Positions 1 to 5,043 of a stretch of 5,043 nt of DNA are shown piece by piece (within the stretch, counting starts at the first letter, position 1; every line of letters starts with the position of its first letter). Under the pieces are notes generated by a model. The model was not told where the DNA came from and did no database searches. It was given only the letters and a program-made list of their open reading frames with translations. The translations under genes were made by a program, and so were the position numbers. Source of the DNA: Bordetella parapertussis (GTDB taxonomy: Bacteria > Pseudomonadota > Gammaproteobacteria > Burkholderiales > SG8-39); NCBI GenBank assembly GCA_945906975.1, contig CAMDRY010000260.1, forward strand, positions 1 to 5,043, read 5' to 3'.

Positions 1-1
1 G

Positions 2-103
2 ACGATGTGGACCAAGAACGTGATCGTGGACAATAAGCCTGGTGCAGGCGGAGTCTTCGCAACCCAGACAGCAGCAAGTTCTGGTCCTGACGGCTGCACT
101 ATT
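2..103 (+). pseudogene. Bug/TctC-family receptor, 3'-truncated remnant
   Basis: Reading from base 2, the + strand encodes a peptide with VIVDNKPGAGGVFATQ followed by SGPDGCTI. This is the conserved segment of Bug/TctC periplasmic solute receptors (consensus roughly VVVENRPGAGG...A..APDGYTLL), and it matches residues about 64-91 of the intact receptor encoded at 2618-3598. The match stops at base 103, exactly where the direct repeat begins. The frame then runs through repeat sequence to a TGA at 146-148, so roughly the C-terminal 230 residues of a normal receptor are absent. The usual DGY is DGC here. The 5' end lies outside the window, so only the 3' truncation is certain. It is in the opposite orientation to the two Bug genes further right. 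Family assignment is good; loss of function is inferred from the truncation. Confidence 0.75.
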
Positions 104-240
104 TACCCAGTAAGCTCGGACTCGGCATCGCCAAACCCACCGGATTGAACATAATCGGCCAATGTGCGCTTTTCATCAAAAATCCAAAACATGGCCCAGT
201 GGAGAAATTTAGCTGCCGCCATAACGTTCAGCTAGGGTTC
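103..240. repeat. Left copy of ~137-bp imperfect direct repeat
   Basis: This stretch reappears in the same orientation at 4773-4908. The longest exact block is 24 bases (200-223 here, 4866-4889 there), preceded by a 16-base exact block (183-198 and 4849-4864). Elsewhere there are substitutions and small indels; by eye about four bases in five agree overall. The left boundary coincides with the point where Bug homology ends. On the - strand the copy holds a 39-codon frame (222 to 103, starting MAAAKFLHWAMFW and ending ESELTG, stop TAA). A second - strand frame is also open here. Either could be the relic of a gene end, and neither is recognised. Confidence 0.85.
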
Positions 241-439
241 GATTTGACTATCAGTAGGTGTCAATCTGTTGCGTGCCACAGACGGTGCAATGCCTGCTGG
301 CACCTGATGCTCAATAGGCGCAATACGAGGTAAATCAAGGGGGCAGGCTAAAATGACGCACAGCCGCCACTTGAGCTGACCTTTTTCCTGCGGTCTTACT
401 TCTTCAGTCTTACTTCTTCATCTTGAAGGTGCGGCAAAT
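241..439. other. Non-coding leader upstream of the SDR gene
   Basis: I see no supportable gene here. There are two weak dyads. TTGAC (244-248) faces GTCAA (260-264). GTGCCA (273-278) can pair with TGGCAC (298-303), or alternatively GGTGC (284-288) with GCACC (300-304), sharing the right arm. The promoter of the downstream operon should lie here or further left, but no convincing -35/-10 pair with normal spacing was found. A TAAAAT at 349-354 lacks a matching -35. Confidence 0.4.
393..420 (+). repeat. Perfect 14-bp tandem duplication in the SDR leader
   Basis: GTCTTACTTCTTCA occurs twice back to back (393-406 and 407-420) with no mismatch. The second unit ends five bases before the likely Shine-Dalgarno GAAGG (425-429) of the gene starting at 440. 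On mRNA it makes a pyrimidine-rich, probably unstructured leader. It could be a slippage duplication or a doubled regulatory site. Confidence 0.9.
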
Positions 440-1339
440 ATGAAACGACTGGAAAACAAGGTGGCGATGGTGTTCGGGGCCGGCCCCAATATCGGCGGCA
501 CGGTGGCGCATTTCCTCGGGCGCGAGGGAGCGCGTGTTGCCGTGGTCGACATCGATCAGGGCAATGCCGACAAGACAGTCGAGTTTCTGAGCGCGCAAGG
601 CTGCGAAGCGGTGGGTTTTATTGCTGATTCGGCGCAAGAAGAGCAGGTCGTGCGCGTCGTCGCAGAGACCGTCAAAAGTTTTGGTCATGTGGACATTGTT
701 TTCAATGCGTCTGGCACGATCCACTGGAGCCCGGTGACCGAAATGGATGTCGCGAAGTGGCGGGAATGTCTCTTGAGTTATCCGACCGCCGGCATGCTGA
801 CCACCAAGCACGCCGCCAGGGCGATGATCGCCGGCGGCCGACGCGGCAGCATCATTCACCTGCTATCGACCGCGGCGCATTTCGGCGAGGCCTCGGGCGC
901 CGCCTACACGGCGGCCAAGGGCGCGCTGCTCAATTTTTCACGCTCAGCGGCGATGGATCTTGCGCACGACGGCATTCGCGTCAACACCATCACCCCATGC
1001 GGCATGGAACACAATCTGTGGACCCATATGCACGAAGAGGTCACCGACCCAGACTTTGTTCCGCCCAGGACCCGCTCGTTCTATTCGCGCGACGACTTCC
1101 TCAAGATGATCCCACTGGAGCGTTTTCCGCGCGCTTCGGATATTGCCTGGGCTGCGGTTTTTCTGGCCTCCGATGAATCCAGTTTTGTGACGGGTGTCGA
1201 TCTTCCGGTGGATGGCGGGCTGCGCTTCAAATATCCAGCCTGGCGCCCGGGAGATTTCACAGGCGTGAATATCAAGGACTACGCCAGGGACTTGAGGATC
1301 ACGCGTTATGGGGAGGAGCAGGAAAAGCTGTTGCCATAG
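440..1339 (+). CDS. Short-chain dehydrogenase/reductase (SDR), NAD-type
   Basis: A 299-residue classical SDR, predicted to be a cytoplasmic Rossmann-fold oxidoreductase acting on an alcohol or dihydrodiol. The cofactor loop is FGAGPNIGG at 12-20, a variant of TGxxxGxG. The acidic D37 after strand beta-2 (VAVVDID) argues for NAD(H) over NADP(H). FNASG at 88-92 replaces the usual NNAG. The catalytic residues are S143, Y156 and K160 (YTAAK). The fourth catalytic residue, normally Asn in the helix-4 segment, aligns with Y114 (LLSYPTAGM), so the usual tetrad looks incomplete. N182-G188 (NTITPCG) fits the N.I.PG motif, and FVTGVDLPVDGG near 249-260 is the typical SDR end. About 39 further residues follow, longer than the usual 250-residue form. 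The start is set by ATG 440 with GAAGG at 425-429. The Rieske oxygenase gene follows 57 nt downstream on the same strand, suggesting that the enzyme oxidises the oxygenase product or a neighbouring intermediate. The substrate is unknown. Confidence 0.92.
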   Translation: MKRLENKVAMVFGAGPNIGGTVAHFLGREGARVAVVDIDQGNADKTVEFLSAQGCEAVGFIADSAQEEQVVRVVAETVKSFGHVDIVFNASGTIHWSPVTEMDVAKWRECLLSYPTAGMLTTKHAARAMIAGGRRGSIIHLLSTAAHFGEASGAAYTAAKGALLNFSRSAAMDLAHDGIRVNTITPCGMEHNLWTHMHEEVTDPDFVPPRTRSFYSRDDFLKMIPLERFPRASDIAWAAVFLASDESSFVTGVDLPVDGGLRFKYPAWRPGDFTGVNIKDYARDLRITRYGEEQEKLLP

Positions 1340-1396
1340 CGGTGGGATTCGCGCCGCACGGTGTATCCTTTTTATGAATGAAGTGACGGAGGGGCA

Positions 1397-2572
1397 ATGA
1401 GCATCGAGGAAATCAGGCAGGACAGGGCCACGCGCAATCTTCAACTGCATGAGTGTGCCCGCGAGACAACCATGGGTGCGCTGCTGCGCCGGTTCTGGCA
1501 GCCGGTGGCGCTGGCAAGCGAGGCCAGCCACAAGCGCGCAAAGGTGATCCGCGCAATGTCGGAGGATCTCACGCTCTATCGCGGCGAAAGCGGTCGCGCC
1601 TACCTGGTTGGCGCGCGCTGCGCGCACCGCGGCACCATGCTGCATCCAGGCTGGCTCGAGGGCGAGACTCTGCGCTGCGTCTATCACGGCTGGCGTTTCG
1701 ACGGCACCGGGCAGTGCGTCGAACGCCCTGCGGAGAAAGACACGCGCGTTCCCAACATCCGCATCACAGGCTACCCGGTGCACGAATATGCGGGCCTGTT
1801 GTTTGCCTATATGGGCGAGGGCGAGGCGCCACTATTCGAATTGCCGCGCAAGCAGGTGCTGGAGCGCACGCAAGCCGAGGGAGTGGTGCGCGCGAAGGCG
1901 GAGAAATGGCCCAACAACTGGTTCCAGAACGTGGAAAATTCGCTCGATGCCGCGCATGTCAGCTTCGTGCACCAGATGGGCCTGGTCGGTGCGTTTGGCG
2001 AGGCGGTGACCGGCGCCATTCCCGATCTGTCCTACTGCGAGACTGATGCGGGCATCGAGCAGGTGGCGGTGCGCGGCAGTGACAATGTGCGCAAGAGCGA
2101 CTGGACCTTCCCCAACAACAACCACATCATCGTGCCTGGGGTTACCAAGGAAGATCCCTGGACCGACGTTGTGATCTGGAACGTCCCGCAGGATGAAGAA
2201 CACATGACGCGCTTCATCGTCTACACCACCAGCGCGACGGGCGAGGTGGGCGAACGTTTCCGTGCGTTTTTCGAAAAAGAAGGCGCCTACAACCCCGCCG
2301 ACGATCATGACGACCTGGTCTATAGGGGGATCTTCCCGCCGTATCCCAAGCTCACCGCGGCGCAGGACTACGTCGCGACTTCGGGGCAGGGTGTGATTGC
2401 CGATCGCGTCAATGAAGTCCTGGGCCGCTCTGATGCCGGCATCGTGCTGTTGCGCAATCTTTTTTTCCGCGAGCTCGACAAGCTGCGTAAAGGCGAACCG
2501 ACCAAACAGTGGAAACGCCTCTCCAAGGACATCGAATTGCCGATTCAGTCGGCAGCGAATGCAACTGCTTGA
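1397..2572 (+). CDS. Rieske non-heme iron oxygenase, alpha subunit
   Basis: A 391-residue oxygenase component of an aromatic ring-hydroxylating or demethylating system, predicted cytoplasmic. The N-terminal Rieske [2Fe-2S] domain has the ligands C75-x-H77 (CAHRG) and C94-x2-H97 (CVYHGWRF), spaced as in the family. The catalytic domain opens with NWFQNVENSLDAAHVSFVH; D184 is the expected electron bridge to the neighbouring Rieske centre, and H187 and H192 are iron ligands. D346, in the C-terminal LGRSDAGIV segment, is the likely carboxylate ligand. Length and layout fit the alpha-only group typified by phthalate 4,5-dioxygenase and vanillate demethylase oxygenases, so no beta subunit is expected. 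The start is ATG 1397 behind a strong GGAGGGG (1388-1394). It lies 57 nt after the SDR gene, probably in the same operon. Its electron donor, a reductase with flavin and ferredoxin domains, is not in the window. Family is sure; substrate cannot be told. Confidence 0.95.
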   Translation: MSIEEIRQDRATRNLQLHECARETTMGALLRRFWQPVALASEASHKRAKVIRAMSEDLTLYRGESGRAYLVGARCAHRGTMLHPGWLEGETLRCVYHGWRFDGTGQCVERPAEKDTRVPNIRITGYPVHEYAGLLFAYMGEGEAPLFELPRKQVLERTQAEGVVRAKAEKWPNNWFQNVENSLDAAHVSFVHQMGLVGAFGEAVTGAIPDLSYCETDAGIEQVAVRGSDNVRKSDWTFPNNNHIIVPGVTKEDPWTDVVIWNVPQDEEHMTRFIVYTTSATGEVGERFRAFFEKEGAYNPADDHDDLVYRGIFPPYPKLTAAQDYVATSGQGVIADRVNEVLGRSDAGIVLLRNLFFRELDKLRKGEPTKQWKRLSKDIELPIQSAANATA

Positions 2573-2617
2573 GTCGCGGCCGAGGGAGGGGCTGACGCGC
2601 TCAGGCTAATTCCGGCC

Positions 2618-3598
2618 TCAGTCGATTTTCAGGTTGATTTCCTTTACCAGTCGCGCGAAGTAGGCGCGATCCGTGAGCATGCGCTCGGTGTATTGCTCGG
2701 GCGTGCTGGCAACGACTTCCATGCCCAGGTTCTGGCCGAGGCGCGATTCCATTTCAGGGTTCTTCAGCGCCTTTGAGATAGATGCATACAATCGGTCGAT
2801 GATGGGGCGAGGCGTGCCGGCGGGTGCCGAGACGCCGATGATCGAGGCGAGATCGAAGCCGGGCAGTCCCGATTCGGCGATGGTGGGCACGTCCCTGGCG
2901 AGTGTGGAGCGCCGTCCCGTGCTGACCGCGATCGCGCGCAGTTTGCCCGTTTTCAGATGCGCAGCGATCGCGTCCTGGGCGATGAACATGGCGGAAATCT
3001 CGTTCGTGAGGAGCGCCGGGATGGCCTGAATCGCGCCCTTGTACGGAATGTGCGTGAGGTCCACCTTGGCCATCAGTTTCAATGACTCCATGCAGAGCTG
3101 GTGAAGGGAGGCGTTGCCGGGCGATCCGTAGTTGATCACGCCGGGCTTGGTGCGCGCCAGCGCCATCAATTCCTGCACCGAACCAACGCCCAGGGTCGAG
3201 TTCACCACCAGGAACAAGGGGCCGCGCACCGCCTGGGTGACCGCCGCGAAATCGCCCACTGGGTCGAAGGGAAGATTCGCGATCACAGCCGGCGCGATCG
3301 CATAGGAATTGGTGCTCGAGAGCAAAAGCGTGTAACCGTCGGGCGCGGACTTGGCGACCAGTTGAGAGCCGATGATGGAGTTGCCGCCCGGACGGTTGTC
3401 CACCACCACCGGCTGGCCGATCTCCTGGGAGAGCCCTTGCGCCAGCATGCGCGCGAGCACATCGGGGAGCCCGGTTTGCGCAAAGGGGACCACCAGCTTG
3501 ATGGGTTTGTTCGGGTAGCCCTGCGCGAATGACGAGGCGGATAACGCAAGCGCGGCGGCGACGATCGCGGTCCTTGCGAGAATTGAATGACGCAGCAT
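2618..3598 (-). CDS. Bug/TctC-family periplasmic solute receptor (intact)
   Basis: A 326-residue tripartite tricarboxylate transporter-type substrate-binding protein, the usual length for the family. Residues 1-25 form a Sec signal peptide: a basic start (MLRHSILAR), a hydrophobic Ala/Leu core, and likely cleavage after SSFA before QGYPNKPIKLVVPF. The mature protein then shows the first ligand loop as TGLPDVLAR (42-50, the family's GGxxDxxAR), DNRPGG at 67-72, APDGYTLL at 85-92, INYGSPG and HIPYKGA in the middle, and VPTIAESGLPGFD followed by SAPAGTP in the second lobe. It should bind a carboxylate-bearing compound in the periplasm. The start is supported by GGAGG (complement of 3604-3608) five bases upstream. 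It begins 17 nt after the stop of the broken paralog, so both were probably co-transcribed leftward. It converges on the oxygenase gene with 45 nt between stop codons. No TctA/TctB membrane genes are present, which is common for orphan Bug receptors. Confidence 0.95.
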   Translation of the reverse strand: MLRHSILARTAIVAAALALSASSFAQGYPNKPIKLVVPFAQTGLPDVLARMLAQGLSQEIGQPVVVDNRPGGNSIIGSQLVAKSAPDGYTLLLSSTNSYAIAPAVIANLPFDPVGDFAAVTQAVRGPLFLVVNSTLGVGSVQELMALARTKPGVINYGSPGNASLHQLCMESLKLMAKVDLTHIPYKGAIQAIPALLTNEISAMFIAQDAIAAHLKTGKLRAIAVSTGRRSTLARDVPTIAESGLPGFDLASIIGVSAPAGTPRPIIDRLYASISKALKNPEMESRLGQNLGMEVVASTPEQYTERMLTDRAYFARLVKEINLKID

Positions 3599-3615
3599 AT
3601 TGGCCTCCGAGCCGT

Positions 3616-4423
3616 TCAGTCGATTTTGAGTTTTATATCGTGCACCAGTCTGGCGTAGTACGCGCGTTTCTTTTGTATCTGCTCGCCGAATTGCTCCGGG
3701 GTGGTCGCCACTACCTCCATGCCGAAACTGAGCATCTTGGATTGTACTTCGGGCGATCTGAGGCTCCTGACGAAGGCTGCGTGCAGCCGGTCGATGATGG
3801 CGCGTGGCGTGCCCGCGGGCGCGGCGAAGCCGATGGTTGAATCGAGATCGAAATCCGGAAATCCGGATTCAGCCACGGTCGGGGTATCCGGCATGAGCGC
3901 GCTACGTTGCGCAGAGGCAACGGCGAGGATGCGCAGCTTCCCGGCTTTCACGTGTTCGATCATCGAAGGGAGCGTATTGAACATCACGGACACTTCATTG
4001 GTGAGGAGGGCGGGCGTCACCTGGATGACGCCTTTGTAGGGAACATGCACCAGATCGACTTTACCAGAAGCTTCAACTGTTCCATGGTGATGTGGTGCAC
4101 CGTCGCGTTTCCGGGCGAGGCGTAGTTGATTCCGCCGGGTCGCTTTCTGGCGAGTGCGATCAGCTCCTGCACCGAACCGATGTTCAGCGAAGCATTGTGG
4201 TGCTGCCGCCTGCCTTGTTATCGATCACCACCTGCTGGCCCAGTTCTGGCGACATCGCCTGCGCAACCACGCGCGCGAGCACATCGGGCAGCCCGCTGGG
4301 TGTGTAGGGGACGATGATCCTGACAGGCTTGACCGGAAAAGACTGCGCCAACGCAGCGCACGGCAGGTTGAGCGCAGCCAGCAGCAAGGCATTCGCTAAT
4401 ATGAGGTAGTTCATATGTGGCAT
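3616..4423 (-). pseudogene. Bug/TctC-family receptor, broken paralog
   Basis: Three reading-frame pieces together form one Bug receptor related to the intact neighbour. The N-terminal piece (4423 to 4184) has a signal peptide ending near CAALAQ, then FPVKPVRIIVPY, SGLPDVLAR and VVIDNKAGG, and hits a stop soon after. The middle piece (about 4196 to 4067, another frame) reads NASLNIGSVQEL, GINYASPGNATVHH and MEQLKLL. The C-terminal piece (from about 4065 to 3616) has GKVDLVHVPYKGV, VPTVAESGFPDFD-like and AAPAGTP motifs and ends HDIKLKID, like the intact copy's KEINLKID. Against the intact copy, about 58 codons (its residues 75-132) are missing at 4194-4203, out of frame, and one base is missing near 4065-4068. 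The start is either ATG 4423 or the second Met at 4414; no clear Shine-Dalgarno is seen for either. Without both repairs no functional receptor can be made. Sequencing error could explain the single base but hardly the deletion. Confidence 0.9.
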
Positions 4424-4564
4424 GTGTATAAGCTTACTTTTACAGAATTAAAAATATCACAGCACCGTTGCGCTCGTGAACGCGTCAAGGCGCTGAGTGC
4501 CTGGCTCGCGCACGGAAGCGCGGGCCGAGGCGCCGAGTTGGTTCTGGTAGTCGACCGTTCGTAA
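4415..4564 (+). CDS. Possible small ORF, 49 codons, unrecognised
   Basis: ATG 4415 opens a 49-codon + strand frame (MWHVYKLTFTELKISQHRC to LVLVVDRS, stop TAA 4562-4564). GAGG at 4403-4406 is eight bases upstream, an acceptable ribosome site. It overlaps the first codons of the broken Bug gene on the opposite strand. The N-terminal third lies in AT-rich and the remainder in GC-rich DNA. The protein resembles nothing I know. The competing - strand frame over the GC-rich part has stronger G/C bias at third codon positions, so this one may be chance. Confidence 0.15.
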   Translation: MWHVYKLTFTELKISQHRCARERVKALSAWLAHGSAGRGAELVLVVDRS

Positions 4565-4576
4565 AATTGATGACCA
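4457..4576 (-). pseudogene. Possible C-terminal gene remnant upstream of the broken Bug gene
   Basis: Between two TGA codons the - strand has an open frame of 39 codons without ATG. It reads TVDYQNQLGASARASV, then REPGTQRLDAFTSATVL and the stop at 4457-4459. From 4555 to 4460 most codons end in G or C, as in the intact genes here, while the flanking DNA on both sides is AT-rich. This is what a relic of a gene's end would look like, transcribed toward the Bug genes. No family is recognised, and such a short frame could be accidental. Confidence 0.2.
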
Positions 4577-4580
4577 TCAA
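4567..4580. promoter_or_regulatory. Perfect 14-bp palindrome, possible operator
   Basis: TTGATGACCATCAA has two perfect 6-bp arms around a central AC. It lies in AT-rich intergenic DNA about 145 bp upstream of the broken Bug gene's start on the - strand. Its size and symmetry suit a dimeric repressor such as a GntR- or MarR-type regulator, but no regulator gene is in the window and no further copy of the site was noticed. Confidence 0.3.
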
Positions 4581-4772
4581 ATAGCAGAATCGTTATCTAA
4601 AGCATTCAATCGACTATTTTCAATACCGTTATAGGAATAACATAGGTTTACTGCGAAGGGTTTGTCGAGATTCCTTTGTAATTGAATCTGGTTCTTGTTG
4701 AATTCTCAGGCTGCTCGAATCGAAGAGATCGGGCTCGCAACCTTCTCGTCCTTCGCGCGGCTGAAATGCCAC
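4581..4772. other. Mostly AT-rich intergenic stretch without a clear gene
   Basis: Bases 4581-4700 are distinctly AT-richer than the genes and hold no supportable reading frame. From about 4695 to 4772 the - strand is open in the frame reading LLGKWHFSRAKDEK then VASPISSIRAA and a stop. That frame continues from the right repeat copy and may be the end of the decayed gene described at 4695-5043. Confidence 0.35.
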
Positions 4773-5043
4773 TTACCCAGTAAGCCCGGGATCGGGCATC
4801 GGCAAACACAGGATTTAAACATAATCGATGATGTACGCCTTTCAAAAGTCCAAAACATGGCCCATTGGAGAAATTTAGCTGCCGCCATACGTTCAGCTCG
4901 GGTTTCGGGTAGCCGGCCACGGTTGATGCGTCATTGAATATGACTTTCAGCGGCTTGTCATCCGATGCGCGCGTATGGATACTTGACGACAGCCGCAATC
5001 GCATGCTCCTGAAACCTGGTGGGGACCATTCGTTGAATCCCGC
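4695..5043 (-). pseudogene. Decayed coding sequence, possibly Bug-like, frameshifted
   Basis: The - strand shows protein-like segments in changing frames. From the window edge comes RMVPTRFQEHAIAAVVKYP, closed by TGA near 4962. In another frame follows DDKPLKVIFNDASTVAGYP, then KPELNVWRQLNFSNGP. The frame changes again inside the repeat near 4835 and ends PIPGLLGKWHFSRAKDEK to SSIRAA and a stop. The part TVA.GYPKPELNVW resembles the Bug second-lobe signature (PTVAEsGyPgfev..W), but the flanking GTP motif and the C-terminal end are not seen, so this is only a suggestion. Comparison with the left repeat copy shows indels that change frame in one or both copies. The segment extends beyond the window, so its origin stays open. 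Confidence 0.35.
4773..4908. repeat. Right copy of ~137-bp imperfect direct repeat
   Basis: This copy matches 103-240 in the same orientation, both beginning TTACCCAGTAAG. It differs by scattered substitutions, a short deletion in the middle (around 4839-4848) and one missing base at 4889-4890, where the left copy reads CATAACG and this one CATACG. Outside the repeat the two flanks are unlike each other: on the left lie the Bug remnant and the SDR leader, on the right open - strand sequence on both sides. Because the right copy sits in what looks like continuous old coding sequence, it may be the older context and the left copy a transplanted fragment. Confidence 0.85.

Noticed and set aside
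145..333. + strand frame of 62 codons after the left Bug remnant
   Set aside because: It starts within the repeat and runs into leader DNA, the right repeat copy does not preserve it, and there is no ribosome site.
326..354. Possible sigma-70 promoter with TAAAAT at 349-354
   Set aside because: The hexamer at correct spacing upstream (CGAGGT) does not resemble TTGACA.
410..859. - strand frame of 149 codons opposite the SDR start
   Set aside because: Antisense shadow of the SDR gene with no recognisable motif.
944..1783. Long - strand open frame (279 codons) across the SDR and oxygenase genes
   Set aside because: It lies antisense to two genes with clear catalytic motifs, spans their intergenic gap and shows no family motif; GC-rich DNA commonly leaves such shadow frames open.
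1453..2046. + strand frame of 197 codons inside the oxygenase gene
   Set aside because: Out-of-frame, Arg-rich reading of the Rieske gene, whose own frame carries all metal ligands.
1832..2308. - strand frame of 158 codons opposite the oxygenase
   Set aside because: Antisense shadow; no domain signature.
2573..2617. Possible bidirectional terminator between the converging genes
   Set aside because: Only a 4-bp stem, CTGA/TCAG (2592-2595 and 2601-2604), and no adjoining T tract; too weak to call.
3101..3532. + strand frame of 143 codons opposite the intact Bug gene
   Set aside because: Antisense of a complete Bug receptor with signal peptide and ribosome site; composition is typical of a shadow.
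103..4908. Insertion sequence or composite transposon
   Set aside because: Neither repeat copy encodes a transposase or shows terminal inverted repeats, and the copies are only ~137 bp and diverged.

Overview
The window looks like a GC-rich betaproteobacterial chromosome of the Burkholderiales type (Bordetella, Cupriavidus, Variovorax and relatives). This is inferred from the several Bug/TctC-type periplasmic binding proteins, a receptor family greatly expanded in that order, next to aromatic-type oxidation genes. No rRNA, tRNA, CRISPR array, integrase or transposase is visible.

Layout. (a) 1-103: 3' part of a broken Bug gene on the + strand, cut off where it meets a repeat. (b) 103-240: left copy of a diverged ~137-bp direct repeat. 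(c) 241-439: leader region without a gene, ending in a perfect 14-bp tandem duplication before the first intact gene. (d) 440-2572: two + strand genes 57 nt apart, an NAD-type short-chain dehydrogenase/reductase and a Rieske non-heme iron oxygenase alpha subunit, very likely one operon. (e) 2618-4423: two tandem, related Bug receptor genes on the - strand, converging on the oxygenase gene. The downstream one (2618-3598) is intact. The upstream one (3616-4423) is a pseudogene with an internal deletion of about 170 nt and a separate one-base frameshift. (f) 4424-5043: no intact gene. It holds a GC-rich patch with a short open - strand frame, an AT-rich stretch with a 14-bp palindrome, the right copy of the direct repeat (4773-4908), and decayed - strand coding sequence running to the window edge.

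How the genes fit together. A secreted Bug protein would capture a small carboxylated compound in the periplasm. The Rieske oxygenase would hydroxylate or demethylate an aromatic-type substrate, and the dehydrogenase would oxidise a resulting dihydrodiol or alcohol with NAD+. Substrates cannot be read from the sequence. The oxygenase's reductase/ferredoxin and the TctA/TctB membrane subunits are not in the window.

The most interesting structural feature is that the intact genes sit between two copies of a diverged repeat about 4.67 kb apart, with broken genes on both outer sides and a broken Bug paralog inside. This points to an accessory catabolic block assembled by duplication or recombination and now partly decaying. 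I do not see a clearly new biological system; the enzymes and the receptor belong to known families.
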